Part shown: positions 34,407-43,833 of the stretch, in pieces | Layout of the letters: every line of letters begins with the position of its first letter | Numbering within the stretch: the first letter of the stretch is position 1 | NCBI GenBank assembly: GCA_050330195.1 | Contig: JBHJOB010000073.1 | Coordinates: 3,659 to 67,658, forward strand | From: JAHQVI01 sp050330195 | Lineage (GTDB): Bacteria > Pseudomonadota > Alphaproteobacteria > Rhizobiales > Rhodomicrobiaceae | DNA length: 64,000 bases | Direction: 5' to 3' | Made by a program: the position numbers and the translations under genes | Notes under the pieces: model-generated | What the model was told of the DNA's origin: nothing | What the model saw: the letters and a program-made list of their open reading frames with translations, nothing else | Databases searched by the model: none

Positions 34407-36455
34407 ATGGGAGACGCCGACGGCAATGGTAGGAGGGCCCCCCGGTGTATTGCACTGGTCGGGCCGTATTTGAGCGGCAAGACGACCCTGCTTGAGGCAA
34501 TTTTGTCCCGCACCGGCGCTATCACCCGGCAAGGGTCAATCGCCGCGGGCAACACGGTCGGAGATGCCTCGCCCGAGGCCCGCGATCATGGCATGAGCGT
34601 CGAGCCCAATGTTGCGGACGTCGAATATCTGGGCGATACGTATACATTCATAGATTGTCCGGGGTCGGTTGAATTCCAGTTTCACGCTCAGTCGGCCCTC
34701 ACGATTTGCGACGCGGCAATCGTCGTCTGCGAAGCGGACGAAAAGAAACTCCCCGCACTGCAGACCATTCTCAAGCAACTCGCCGATCGCGGCATCCCCC
34801 ACTTCCTTTTCCTGAACAAGATCGACAAGGTCGAGTTGCCGGTGCGGCAGATCCTGCCGATGATCCAGCCTGCCAGCGAATTGCCGCTGGTGCTCAGGCA
34901 GATCCCGATCTGGCAGAATGGCGTCGCCGCCGGCTTCGTGGATCTCGCTCTCGAACGCGCGTTCGTGTACCGCGAACATGCCCCCAGCGAAGTGATCGAA
35001 CTGCCTGCCGATCTGGCCGAGCGCGAAGCCGAAGCGCGTTTTTCCATGCTGGAGAAACTGGCCGACTATGACGACGAATTGCTCGAAGCGCTGCTTGGCG
35101 ATATAGAACCCCCGCGCGACCGCGTCTTCGAGGATCTCAGCCAGGAGTTGAGGGACGGCAAGATCTGTCCGGTTCTGCTTGGCTGTGCGGAACAGGGTAA
35201 TGGCGTCACTCGGCTCCTGAAAGCGCTGCGCCACGAAGCTCCGTTTGCGGACAGGACGGCAGAGCGGCTGGGCGTTTCCGGCGCTCAGCCCCTGGCGTAT
35301 GTCTTCAAGACCTACCATACCGCTCATGCCGGGAAGCTTTCGCTCATGCGGATCTTCGGCGGCAGCTTCAGCGATGGCATGTCGGTCACGGGACCTTCCG
35401 GTGAAGACCGCGCAGCGGGACTGTTCACTCTGTTCGGGCAGGAGCCGCGCAAGCTGAGCAAAGCGGCGGGGCCGGGCGAAACGGTCGCGCTGGGACGGCT
35501 CGAAAGCGCACTGACGGGGCAGACGCTGACTGCGGGCAAGGCGCCCCTGGAGCAGGCCGAAGCGCCCGAGCCGCCCTATCCGGTCTATGGGCTGGCGATC
35601 GCGGCCGCGGAGCGCAAGGATGAGGTCAAGTTGACGGCCTCGCTCGGCAAGATCATCGAGGAGGACCCATCGCTCAGCCTCGCCCATAATGGCGAGACCG
35701 GCGAAATGGTGCTGTGGGGACAGGGCGAAATGCATTTGCGCATCGCGCTGGAGCAGCTTCTGCGCCGCTTCGGCGTTTCCGTCGAAACGCGGGCGCGCCA
35801 GATCCCCTACAAGGAGACCATCCGCAAGGGGATCGAAATACGCGGCCGGCACAAGAAGCAAAGCGGCGGCCACGGACAATTCGGCGACGTCGTCCTCGAT
35901 ATTTGCCCGCTGCCTCGCGGTTCCGGCTTCACCTTCTCCGACAGGATCACGGGCGGCGTCGTGCCGAAGCAATATATTCCCTCGGTGGAGAACGGCGTCC
36001 GCGATTACCTGACGTCGGGGCCTCTCGGTTTCCCCGTCGTCGACGTCGAAGTCTGCCTCAAGGACGGCTCGACCCATTCGGTGGATTCCTCCGACATGGC
36101 GTTCCGCGCCGCCGGACGGCTTGCCATGGCCGAAGGAATGCCGAAATGTTCCCCGGTGCTGCTTGAGCCGATCATGGCGGTTGAAATCACCGTGCCGTCC
36201 GAGGCGACATCGAGGATCAACGGCATCATATCGTCACGACGCGGACAGATCCTCGGCTTTGACGCAAAGCCAGGCTGGAATGGCTGGGATGTCGTCCAGG
36301 CCTGCATCCCGGAAGCGGAGATGCAGGATGTGATCATTGAGTTGCGCTCGGCGACGGCAGGCAGCGCGAGCTTCATTTCCAGGTTCGACCATCTCGCCGA
36401 GGTTACGGGCAAGCTGGCCGATCAGGTTCTGGCGCAAGGATCGGTCGCCGCATGA
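34407..36455 (+). CDS. Elongation factor G-like translational GTPase (FusA2 type)
   Basis: The 682-residue protein has EF-G domain layout: G domain (about 1-265), domain II (about 285-375), domain III, domain IV (about 470-600) and domain V. The P-loop is GPYLSGKTTL (EF-G: AHIDAGKTT) and G4 is NKID. G3 reads DCPGS where EF-G has DTPGH, so the catalytic switch-II His is a Ser. The switch-I region is also divergent (RDHGMSVEP in place of the usual ERGITI). These changes mark the EF-G-like family, whose members do not replace EF-G in translocation; the function is unsettled. AGGAGG precedes the ATG. There are no ribosomal genes nearby, so this is not the housekeeping fusA. Confidence 0.9.
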   Translation: MGDADGNGRRAPRCIALVGPYLSGKTTLLEAILSRTGAITRQGSIAAGNTVGDASPEARDHGMSVEPNVADVEYLGDTYTFIDCPGSVEFQFHAQSALTICDAAIVVCEADEKKLPALQTILKQLADRGIPHFLFLNKIDKVELPVRQILPMIQPASELPLVLRQIPIWQNGVAAGFVDLALERAFVYREHAPSEVIELPADLAEREAEARFSMLEKLADYDDELLEALLGDIEPPRDRVFEDLSQELRDGKICPVLLGCAEQGNGVTRLLKALRHEAPFADRTAERLGVSGAQPLAYVFKTYHTAHAGKLSLMRIFGGSFSDGMSVTGPSGEDRAAGLFTLFGQEPRKLSKAAGPGETVALGRLESALTGQTLTAGKAPLEQAEAPEPPYPVYGLAIAAAERKDEVKLTASLGKIIEEDPSLSLAHNGETGEMVLWGQGEMHLRIALEQLLRRFGVSVETRARQIPYKETIRKGIEIRGRHKKQSGGHGQFGDVVLDICPLPRGSGFTFSDRITGGVVPKQYIPSVENGVRDYLTSGPLGFPVVDVEVCLKDGSTHSVDSSDMAFRAAGRLAMAEGMPKCSPVLLEPIMAVEITVPSEATSRINGIISSRRGQILGFDAKPGWNGWDVVQACIPEAEMQDVIIELRSATAGSASFISRFDHLAEVTGKLADQVLAQGSVAA

Positions 36456-36464
36456 GGCATGACG

Positions 36465-36500
36465 GCAGCCGCCTTTCGCGCCATTGCGATCGGCGGCTGC
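36465..36500. terminator. Possible terminator hairpin between convergent genes
   Basis: A perfect 9-bp stem, GCAGCCGCC (36465-36473) with GGCGGCTGC (36492-36500), 18-nt loop, lies just after the EF-G-like gene and before the end of the convergent tadD. No T-tract follows. Confidence 0.35.
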
Positions 36501-36693
36501 TGACAAGACTGCGCGGCGAAGCGTTAACTCCATCCGCGCTCGCAAATCTTGTCTGCCCGGCAGTAAACGCACTTTCTCCCCCCGGTCAGGACATCCGGCT
36601 TTTGTCTTGCTCATGACAGGGGACAAACGATGAGCAAGCCGCGCCTTTCATCCCGACCCACAGGGTCAGATGCGTTTCAGCATTTCCGCGCGT

Positions 36694-37209
36694 TCAGGTA
36701 GCCTGCCTTCCGGCCTGTGCCTCCCAGCGCTCCAGAAGATCCCGATTGTTGCGGATATAGGGGTTATCCGGAGCCTGCAGCGCCGCCTTGTCGAGCGTTT
36801 CGCGCGCGCCCGTAAAATCGCCGCGAAGCATCTTGTGATAGGCGATGTTGTTGAGCACGGTCGGCGTCGGCCCGGTGATCTCCATGAGCTGCTTGTAGGC
36901 GCGCTCGGCATGATCGTAGCGCTTCAGCCGGTCATAGGACGCGGCAAGACCGAGCCATGCTTCGGCGTTGCTGTGCCGCTCCTCGATCGCCTGACGGTAA
37001 TAGCGCTCGGCCAGGCCGTAATTGCCGTTCCGATAGTAGCCCTTGGCCTTCTCCAGCCAGACTTTCTCCGGCGCCGAACCGAAGGAAGAAGAGCCGGTAA
37101 TGTCGCCGCTGGCATGTTCCGCCGACGCTGAACTGTCCAGCGTCTGGCATCCGGCGAGCGTCGAGGCGAGAGCCCCGGCCGCCAGAAGTTTGATTATATG
37201 TCCCCTCAT
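36694..37209 (-). CDS. tadD: TPR lipoprotein of the Tad pilus (TadD-like)
   Basis: The 171-residue protein has a lipoprotein signal peptide with lipobox LAGC (Cys near residue 20) and three to four tetratricopeptide repeats (about 55-165; WLEKAKGYYRNGNYGLAERY is the first). TadD-type lipoproteins help secretin assembly in Flp/Tad systems. AGGGG seven bases before the ATG at 37209 and the signal peptide fix the start; the longer frame to 37287 would run into tadC. It is the last gene of the pilus operon, 28 nt after tadC. Confidence 0.85.
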   Translation of the reverse strand: MRGHIIKLLAAGALASTLAGCQTLDSSASAEHASGDITGSSSFGSAPEKVWLEKAKGYYRNGNYGLAERYYRQAIEERHSNAEAWLGLAASYDRLKRYDHAERAYKQLMEITGPTPTVLNNIAYHKMLRGDFTGARETLDKAALQAPDNPYIRNNRDLLERWEAQAGRQAT

Positions 37210-37237
37210 CTTTATCCCCTGTTTGGCAATCCTTTTT

Positions 37238-38239
37238 TCAGAAAGCATTTCGAAGCCTTGCGATGATCGGCAAGGCGATGACGACAAGCATGACCGGAAA
37301 GATGAACAGTCCCAGCGGTAGCGTCAGCTTGACCGGCAGGGCATGGGCTTTTTCCTCCGCCATCGTCAGCCTCTTGTCGCGCATCTCTTCGCTGTAGACG
37401 CGCAACGAGTCCGTAAGGCTCGTACCCAATTGCTCGCTCTGGTAAAGCAGCAGGCCAAGATTGGTGACTTCCTCCACGGCGGTGCGCCGCGCCAGACCTT
37501 CCGTGGCTTCCGCAAGCGTCGCGCCGGCGCGAAGCTCAAGGCTCATCAAGTAGAGATTGGCGCCCAGATACGGGTAGGTCTGCGCGATTTCGCGGCTGAT
37601 CCGGTCGACGGCCGCGCGCGGGCTCAGTCCTGCTTCGGCGCAAACCAGCATCAGGTCCATGAAGTCCGGAAATCCCTCGCGGCATTGCTGGCGCATCTTT
37701 TTCTGGCGGCCGGCGAGATAGCGGCCGGGCAGCAGGAAACCGAGACAGCCGGCCACGGCGAGGAAGCTCATGTGGCTCGACGGCTGGATCTCGTATCCGT
37801 AGAGGGTCAGCGCGATGTGGAGAACAAGCGGCAGGCCGATCAGCATGCTGAGCCGGATCCCCTGAAACCACACGACGCTGTTCGGGCCGAAAAATCCCGC
37901 GCTGACAAGTTCGCGCTCAAGGCGCGATTTTTCCGTTTCGTTGGCCTGATTTCTGCGGCCGCGCTCGATCTTGCCCAGAAGCGCGGAGTTTTCAGCGTAG
38001 CTTTGAAAGCGCAGCGAGCGGTCCGTTGCTTCCCAGGGCTGGTCAAGCGCAATGCCGGAGTAATCGCGCGAAATATCGTAGGTTGCACGTTTGCGGATGT
38101 CGCTGCGCCGCTGCACGACGTCGGTGACCGCGAGCACGAAGAAAAACATGCACATGAACGTAAAGAAAATGGCGCCGAACAACACGGCGTTGCTCGGTCC
38201 GGACGTCCCCTCGACTATGAAATTCAGTATATTTTCCAT
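37238..38239 (-). CDS. tadC: Tad pilus inner-membrane platform protein TadC
   Basis: The 333-residue type II secretion F-domain protein has one N-terminal helix (about 18-40), a paired helix region (about 125-165) and two C-terminal helices (about 295-330). The cytoplasmic GspF domain (about 180-290) contains DFMDLMLVCAEAGLSPRAAV. TadC and TadB form the membrane platform on which CpaF drives pilin assembly. Its ATG overlaps the tadB stop (TGATG), showing tight coupling. Confidence 0.92.
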   Translation of the reverse strand: MENILNFIVEGTSGPSNAVLFGAIFFTFMCMFFFVLAVTDVVQRRSDIRKRATYDISRDYSGIALDQPWEATDRSLRFQSYAENSALLGKIERGRRNQANETEKSRLERELVSAGFFGPNSVVWFQGIRLSMLIGLPLVLHIALTLYGYEIQPSSHMSFLAVAGCLGFLLPGRYLAGRQKKMRQQCREGFPDFMDLMLVCAEAGLSPRAAVDRISREIAQTYPYLGANLYLMSLELRAGATLAEATEGLARRTAVEEVTNLGLLLYQSEQLGTSLTDSLRVYSEEMRDKRLTMAEEKAHALPVKLTLPLGLFIFPVMLVVIALPIIARLRNAF

Positions 38240-39195
38240 CACACACTAAACTTCGTCATTCGGTACATCACAAAATTACCGATGATCATCCATCCGACCG
38301 CTGCCCCGAGAGACGGCATGATGTACCATTCGTCCCACACGTCTCCGTAATATCCCGGCGCGATCAGCAAGAGCACGCCGAACAGCGCAACGGGCAGAAT
38401 GCTGAGGAACATCGCCGAATACCGTCCCTCCGCCGACAGCGCTTTTGCCTTGCGCCGTAGCTTGAACCGGCCACGGACGACCTTGGCAAGATTGGTGAGG
38501 ATCTCCGCCAGATTGCCGCCCATCTTGGCCTGAATGGATACGGCGAGCACGAGAAGCGACAGATCCGGCTGCCCGACGCGCGTGCGCAGATTGACCATGG
38601 AGGTTTCCAGGTCGAGCCCGTAGGTCAGCTCCGAGCCGGTGATCGCGAACTCCCCGCCAAGCGGATCGGCGATCTGGCTGCCGACCGTGGAAATGGCGAT
38701 GGGAATGGAATGTCCGGCTCGAAGGCCGCGCACGATGATGTCGATCGCGTCGGGAAGCTGCTCCTCGAACTTGCGCTGGCGCGACACCCGCATGGAGCGC
38801 AGCACCAGAACAGGTATGCCGATGCCAACGGCCAGCGCGCCGGCGGCAGAAATGAGTTGGCTGCCCTGAATGATGGAGATGACGAAATATGCGCCCGCGG
38901 TGACGAAGGCCATCGCGAACAGCACGCCCTGAACGCCGACCGTCACCCCCGATTGCAGGATGAGCTGATTGAGCGAGATGAGCGGCAGCGAATAATGCCC
39001 TTCCGAGGAAAGGCTGCGCCCGCGCAGGACGCGCATGAGTTCCTGCTGGTTTGCGTCCACCGTGCCCAGTTCGCCCAGACGGCGGCTGACACTCCTGCGC
39101 TGGGCACGCCGCGCGGAAATGACGAGAAAGCCCGCGGTGACGGCGAGCAGAACGGCGACGAAAACCAGAAGCGGGACGAGTTGACCGAGATTCAT
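38239..39195 (-). CDS. tadB: Tad pilus inner-membrane platform protein TadB
   Basis: The 318-residue protein has an N-terminal helix (about 7-27), a pair near 90-130, the GspF domain (about 145-270; QLPDAIDIIVRGLRAGHSIP and QAKMGGNLAEILTNLAKVVR) and two C-terminal helices. It is paralogous to TadC. The start codon overlaps the cpaF stop by one base. Confidence 0.92.
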   Translation of the reverse strand: MNLGQLVPLLVFVAVLLAVTAGFLVISARRAQRRSVSRRLGELGTVDANQQELMRVLRGRSLSSEGHYSLPLISLNQLILQSGVTVGVQGVLFAMAFVTAGAYFVISIIQGSQLISAAGALAVGIGIPVLVLRSMRVSRQRKFEEQLPDAIDIIVRGLRAGHSIPIAISTVGSQIADPLGGEFAITGSELTYGLDLETSMVNLRTRVGQPDLSLLVLAVSIQAKMGGNLAEILTNLAKVVRGRFKLRRKAKALSAEGRYSAMFLSILPVALFGVLLLIAPGYYGDVWDEWYIMPSLGAAVGWMIIGNFVMYRMTKFSV

Positions 39196-40598
39196 TATGA
39201 CGCCCCCGGTTCAAAGAAATCGGGCGGAAAGGCGTATCCCCTGATCTGGAGTTCCTGCATGAAGTTCGGCCGCAGTCCGGTCGCACGGAACTCGCCGCGA
39301 ACCTGGCCTTCTTTCGTGGTCCCGGCGCGGATGAACTTGAAGATCTCCTGCATCTGGATGACGTCGCGCTCCATGCCGACGATTTCCGTCAAGCTCACGA
39401 TGCGGCGGCGCCCGTCGCTGAAACGCTGAAGCTGAACGATCAGCGTAATGGCCGAGGCGATCTGTGTACGGATGCTCCCTTCCGTCATGTTCATGCCAGT
39501 CATGCCGACCATCTGCGTCATGCGGGCAAGCGCATCGCGCGGATTGTTGGCATGGATGGTCGTCATCGAGCCTTCATGGCCGGTATTCATGGCCTGAAGC
39601 ATGTCGAAAGCTTCCTCGCCGCGCACCTCGCCGATGATGATGCGGTCAGGCCGCATGCGCAGCGCATTCTTGACGAGTTCGCGTTGCCGGATCTCGCCGC
39701 GTCCCTCGATATTGGGCGGGCGCGTTTCCAGACGGCCGACATGCGGCTGCTGCAAGCGCAACTCCGCGGCGTCTTCGATGCTGATCAGCCGTTCCTTGTG
39801 GGAAATCGCGTTGGACAGTGCGTTGAGCAGCGTCGTCTTGCCGCTACCGGTGCCGCCGGAAACAAGCAGCGTCAGCCGTGCCGAGACGGCGGCATTCAGC
39901 AGGTCGGCCATCTTCTGCGTGAGGCTGCCGACGGAGACGAGGCCTTCCAGATCATAGGCCTGTTCGGCGAATTTGCGGATCGAGACCAGCGGTCCATCAA
40001 CGGCGATCGGCCGCACCGCGACGTTGATGCGCGAGCCGTCCGCAAGCCGCGCATCGACCATCGGCTGGCTTTCGTCCACACGCCGGCCGACCGCGCTGAT
40101 GATCTTGTTGACGATGCGGAGCACATGCGCCTCATCCTTGAAGCGCACGGGAACGGTTTCGAGCTGGCCGAAGCGCTCCACGTAGACCTTTTCATGCGTA
40201 TTGATGAGAATGTCGCTGACGGTCGGGTCCTTGAGCAGCGGTTCGATCGGGCCGAGGCCGGTCAGTTCATCGAGGACTTCGGTGGTGAAGTTCTCAAGCT
40301 CGCGCGCGTTGAGCAGGATGCGTTCGGCGCGGACATAATCGGCGACGATCTCGGAAATCTGCACCCGGAGTTCTTCGCGGGAAAGCCGCTCGATCATCGA
40401 CAGGTTGAGATCGTCGATGAGCTTGCGATGCAGACGGACCTTGGCCTCGATCAGTTCCTGCTTGAGGAGCTTGTTTTCCTCGCTCCCAAGTTCAGCCAGC
40501 CGCCTTTCCATCGGTGCAGCAATAGGACGCGCGCCGTTTGCGGGACGGTTCACGCCACCAAATCTGTTGTTACCACCGGGTAAAAAGCGATCCGACAT
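39195..40598 (-). CDS. cpaF: Tad pilus assembly ATPase CpaF/TadA
   Basis: The 467-residue secretion ATPase of the VirB11/GspE superfamily has an N-terminal helical domain, then the ATPase core: Walker A GGTGSGKTTLLNA (248-260), the Asp box with ISIEDAAELRL, Walker B RPDRIIIGEVRGEEAFDML, and the His box AMNTGHEGSMTTIHAN. Hexameric CpaF powers Flp fibre extension, and in some systems retraction, at the inner membrane. AGGTG eight bases before the ATG supports the start. It is the fifth gene after cpaB. Confidence 0.95.
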   Translation of the reverse strand: MSDRFLPGGNNRFGGVNRPANGARPIAAPMERRLAELGSEENKLLKQELIEAKVRLHRKLIDDLNLSMIERLSREELRVQISEIVADYVRAERILLNARELENFTTEVLDELTGLGPIEPLLKDPTVSDILINTHEKVYVERFGQLETVPVRFKDEAHVLRIVNKIISAVGRRVDESQPMVDARLADGSRINVAVRPIAVDGPLVSIRKFAEQAYDLEGLVSVGSLTQKMADLLNAAVSARLTLLVSGGTGSGKTTLLNALSNAISHKERLISIEDAAELRLQQPHVGRLETRPPNIEGRGEIRQRELVKNALRMRPDRIIIGEVRGEEAFDMLQAMNTGHEGSMTTIHANNPRDALARMTQMVGMTGMNMTEGSIRTQIASAITLIVQLQRFSDGRRRIVSLTEIVGMERDVIQMQEIFKFIRAGTTKEGQVRGEFRATGLRPNFMQELQIRGYAFPPDFFEPGAS

Positions 40599-40636
40599 TA
40601 TCTAACACCTGAACAAGGATGAAGTACGCGGGCGCA

Positions 40637-41881
40637 TCACGCGCCATTCTTCAAGATCCGGTCCAGCGCCTTTTCGAGCTTGTTGCCACTGTGAATTTCC
40701 GAAACCGGTAGCCCGCGATTGATCGCCTCGTTGACGAGGTCGGCGCAGTCCGGGATGAAGCCGGCAAGCCAGTTGCGCAGCAGGCCTTCAGCGTCGCTCT
40801 TCTTCAGGCCGGCGCCGAACAGCTTGTTGCGGTGCTTGTTGACGATGGCGGACACCTTGGCGTCGTCCACGGCTTTGGCGGAAATCGCGTCGAGCACATA
40901 GCGTGCGTGTCGCAAGGCGGGCACGGTGAAATTCGTGACCACGTAGACCTGGTTCGATCCCCAGATCACATTGTCCATCCAAGGATACCAGTTCTTCGGC
41001 AGGTCGATCACGACATAGTCGAACGAACGCGACAGCAGCCCCAGCACAGCGCCGATCAGCCCCTCGCTCACCTCGAAATATTTCGCGGGCACGCGCGGCG
41101 TGGCCAAGACCGACAGCCCGGAGGAATGCCGCGTCAGCATTACTTCCAGAAGCTGTCGGTCGAGGCGCCCCGGGGCGTTGGCCAGCTCTTCGATGCGGAA
41201 GGCTGGCGGTATGTCGAGATAGTCGGCGATGGAGCCGTCCTGAAAATTCAGATCGACAAGGCAGGTGCTCTCCATCTGCTTGTTCCTGCGGCCGAGCAGG
41301 AACGCGGTCTGGATCGCAAGCGTCGTGTTCCCGGCGCCGCCTGCCGCGGGAAAGAAGGAATAGCAGATGGCGTCCTTGTTGCGGTTCTCGACGACGGGCG
41401 TGCGGTTCAGCCGTTCGCAGGAGCGATAGATGTCCGTGAACGGACTGTCCTTCGGCAGCCAGTCGTCGATCCTGATCTGGACGAGGCGGCGTACGATCTC
41501 CTGGTCCAGATAGCTGGACAGGGCGATGATCGGCGTATCGGCGTAGCGCCCGCGCTTGATCCGCTCCAGCGCGGCCAGATCATCGGCCGAGGCAGTCTTC
41601 AGATCGACAAGCAGCACACCCGGCAAGAGTTCGGCATTGAGAAAGCTTTCCGTTTCCGAGACCCGGCCCTTAACGGTTTTCAGAATGAAATGCTTTTTCT
41701 CGGTAAAGCCATTCGACAAAAGTTCTTTCAGGTCAACATCTTCACTAATGAGAAGAACATCAACCTGCTGATCTCCACGTAGTGCGTTTGGTCTGGTCAT
41801 ATCATCAAGACCAGTTCCAGCCATATCGCGCTCGTCAATATATGCTGTTTGAGCTGGCCGAAACTTTTCCATTATTGACAT
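40637..41881 (-). CDS. cpaE: Tad pilus localisation protein CpaE/TadZ
   Basis: The 414-residue protein joins an N-terminal receiver-like domain (about 38-155; DVLLISEDVD, GVLLVDLKTAS) to a MinD/ParA-type ATPase domain (about 168-400). The deviant Walker A reads GGAGNTT (181-187): the usual Lys before TT is Asn. That is a known feature of TadZ/CpaE proteins, which place the pilus machine at a cell pole. Walker B is YVVIDLPKNW. The gene lies 73 nt after the cpaD-like gene. Confidence 0.92.
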   Translation of the reverse strand: MSIMEKFRPAQTAYIDERDMAGTGLDDMTRPNALRGDQQVDVLLISEDVDLKELLSNGFTEKKHFILKTVKGRVSETESFLNAELLPGVLLVDLKTASADDLAALERIKRGRYADTPIIALSSYLDQEIVRRLVQIRIDDWLPKDSPFTDIYRSCERLNRTPVVENRNKDAICYSFFPAAGGAGNTTLAIQTAFLLGRRNKQMESTCLVDLNFQDGSIADYLDIPPAFRIEELANAPGRLDRQLLEVMLTRHSSGLSVLATPRVPAKYFEVSEGLIGAVLGLLSRSFDYVVIDLPKNWYPWMDNVIWGSNQVYVVTNFTVPALRHARYVLDAISAKAVDDAKVSAIVNKHRNKLFGAGLKKSDAEGLLRNWLAGFIPDCADLVNEAINRGLPVSEIHSGNKLEKALDRILKNGA

Positions 41882-41954
41882 ATTAAAACTGACCCTGACA
41901 TTTACGCATACATTCGTGGCTTTTTAATAGCCGGCGGAGTGTTTCTTGCCACTT

Positions 41955-42287
41955 CTAGTTTTTTATTTGGGCTCCACCGCTGGTCGCGCTGATACTTGTT
42001 GTGTTGAGGCCTGAAGGCGGGATCGACTTGTTGTTCTGATAGCGATCGACAGCGACGCGCGCCCTTTCGCCTTCAAGGTGGATGTCGGTGTTCGTGGCGT
42101 TCTCGTTCCACGGGTCCACCGTATGCGTGACCTTGTTCGTCTCGACCGCGTCCCCCGCGCCCAGTGTAAGCGTATCGCGCTGGGCGTAATACTCGTCCTC
42201 ATAGCAACCGGAAAGCAGCAGGGCCGGCCCGGCGATAGCGGCAGCGGTGAGCGCGATTTTCGCGCGCCTTGCAAAGCCCGTCATCAT
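41955..42287 (-). CDS. Small pilus lipoprotein at the cpaD position
   Basis: The 110-residue lipoprotein has the lipobox LLSGC near residue 28 followed by an acidic/polar region (YEDEYYAQRDTLTLGAGDAV) and a central VTHTVDPWNENATN. It occupies the place of cpaD between cpaC and cpaE and overlaps cpaC by four bases (ATGA). CpaD proteins are usually about twice as long, so this is either a short CpaD variant or an analogue. CpaD-type lipoproteins pilot or stabilise the CpaC secretin. Confidence 0.75.
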   Translation of the reverse strand: MMTGFARRAKIALTAAAIAGPALLLSGCYEDEYYAQRDTLTLGAGDAVETNKVTHTVDPWNENATNTDIHLEGERARVAVDRYQNNKSIPPSGLNTTSISATSGGAQIKN

Positions 42288-43777
42288 TGGTACGTTCCCT
42301 TCCAGCTGTTTTCGACCGGCTCTTCCGCCGTCAGTTCCAGAATGTGCCCGGTATAATCATCCGGCTTGCCGATATTGACTTCCTCGCGCCCGGTCAGGAA
42401 ATATTCCTTCTCATTGGTGGGAATGCGCTTGTCGAGTGGCGTCGCCAGCTTGCCGCCCGGTGCGCGGGGCTTCACAAGACGCGGCGTGATGATGATCACC
42501 AGGTCGGTTTCTTCCTTCTCCCATGCCGCGCTGCGCAGGAGGGCGCCAAGGATTGGCACGTCGCCGATCCACGGAAGCTGACGGGCGCTGCGAATGTGAT
42601 TGGCCTGCAGCAGCCCGGCAATGGCGAAGCTCTGACCGTCGCGCAGTTCCACGGTTGTCGATGCGCGGCGGACCGTGAGGCTCGGGATCTCGGTGTTATT
42701 GATCCGAATGGAGTTGGTCGGGTCGAGGTTGCTCACTTCCGGCTCGATCTTCAGATTGATCTGGCCGTCATTGAGGACGGTCGGCGTGAAGGCGAGGCCG
42801 ACACCGAATTTCTTGAACTCGACGGTTATCTGGTCGTCCTTGCTGGAGACCGGGAAGGGGAACTCGCCGCCGGCAAGGAAGCTCGCCGTATCGCCGGACA
42901 GCGCCACGAGGTTCGGTTCCGCCAGGCGGCGGGCGAGGCCGCGCTCTTCGAGGGCTTGCAGCGTGACATTGACCTGTGTGTCGCCGGAAATGATCGCGCC
43001 GATGGCGGCTCCGAAGGGCGACAGACTGCCGACAAGCGATGAATCCGTTGCACCGAGGAAATTGTTCGACGACACCTGCGCGCCAACGCCGAGCGCTTTT
43101 GCCGCCGACCGGTTGGCCTCGATGAAGCGAACCTCCAGCATGACCTGCTGGGGCGCGGCGACCCGCATCGCATTGGTGATCTCATCCTCGATGGAAATCT
43201 GCTTGGCAAGCGTAATGGCGTGCTGCATGGCGACCGCGTCCGGCACGACGCCGGTCAGCAGCATCCGGCCATTCACCGACTGCACGACAACGCCCTCCAG
43301 CGCGGAATTGCCCTTCATCCGCGTACGCAGGCCATCGAGATCATGCGTCACTTCAATGTCCACGACGCCGATCATCTGCTTGCCTTCATCGAGCAGGGCA
43401 AGGCGCGTTACGCCGACCTTCTTGCCAACGATGTAGATCGAGCGGTTGGTAAGCGGCACCACGTCCGCGACTTCGGCGTTGCCGACGAGGGCTTCGCTGA
43501 ACGGGACGCCGACGCGGACTGTCTCGGATCTGTGCAGCGTAACCTGAATGTCGATCCGATCCTCGGAGGCCTGAACGTGATAGATGCCCGGCGCCGCTTT
43601 CGGCGCATCCGTATCCGCGGCGATTGCCTGGCTTGAAAGCAACAACGATCCGAAGATCATGGTTGCGAATGCAAGAACCGTCCCCATGAAGATGGAATGG
43701 CGGCGCTTTTGGTCTCCGGAGCGGTTCTTGCCCGCCCGCTTCGCACGCTCGCCATCTGCTATTCGTGCCAGGTTCAT
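42284..43777 (-). CDS. cpaC: Tad pilus secretin CpaC/RcpA
   Basis: The 497-residue outer-membrane secretin has an N-terminal signal region preceded by a basic extension (about 1-55), the N-terminal Bon/T2SS-short domain (RVGVPFSEALVGNAEVADVV), a second pilus-associated domain, and the C-terminal secretin domain (about 240-450; VALSGDTASFLAGGEFPFPV and VPILGALLRSAAWEKEETDL near its end). It forms the pore through which the Flp pilus leaves. The ATG at 43777 has AGGGGAA upstream; a TTG two codons earlier is the alternative. Confidence 0.93.
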   Translation of the reverse strand: MNLARIADGERAKRAGKNRSGDQKRRHSIFMGTVLAFATMIFGSLLLSSQAIAADTDAPKAAPGIYHVQASEDRIDIQVTLHRSETVRVGVPFSEALVGNAEVADVVPLTNRSIYIVGKKVGVTRLALLDEGKQMIGVVDIEVTHDLDGLRTRMKGNSALEGVVVQSVNGRMLLTGVVPDAVAMQHAITLAKQISIEDEITNAMRVAAPQQVMLEVRFIEANRSAAKALGVGAQVSSNNFLGATDSSLVGSLSPFGAAIGAIISGDTQVNVTLQALEERGLARRLAEPNLVALSGDTASFLAGGEFPFPVSSKDDQITVEFKKFGVGLAFTPTVLNDGQINLKIEPEVSNLDPTNSIRINNTEIPSLTVRRASTTVELRDGQSFAIAGLLQANHIRSARQLPWIGDVPILGALLRSAAWEKEETDLVIIITPRLVKPRAPGGKLATPLDKRIPTNEKEYFLTGREEVNIGKPDDYTGHILELTAEEPVENSWKGTYQ

Positions 43778-43833
43778 TTTCAAGTTCCCCTAAATCCCTC
43801 ATTTGCCGCTTGCGCGGCTTGTCGTTTCAAACG

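Noticed and set aside
34115..34432. Plus-strand frame in the AT-rich spacer before the EF-G-like gene
   Set aside because: Implausible Cys/Trp/Arg-rich translation, no ribosome site, and overlap with the well-supported start at 34407.
34407..36455. Housekeeping elongation factor G
   Set aside because: The G3 His is Ser, the switch-I region is divergent, and there is no str operon (rpsL, rpsG, tuf) around it.
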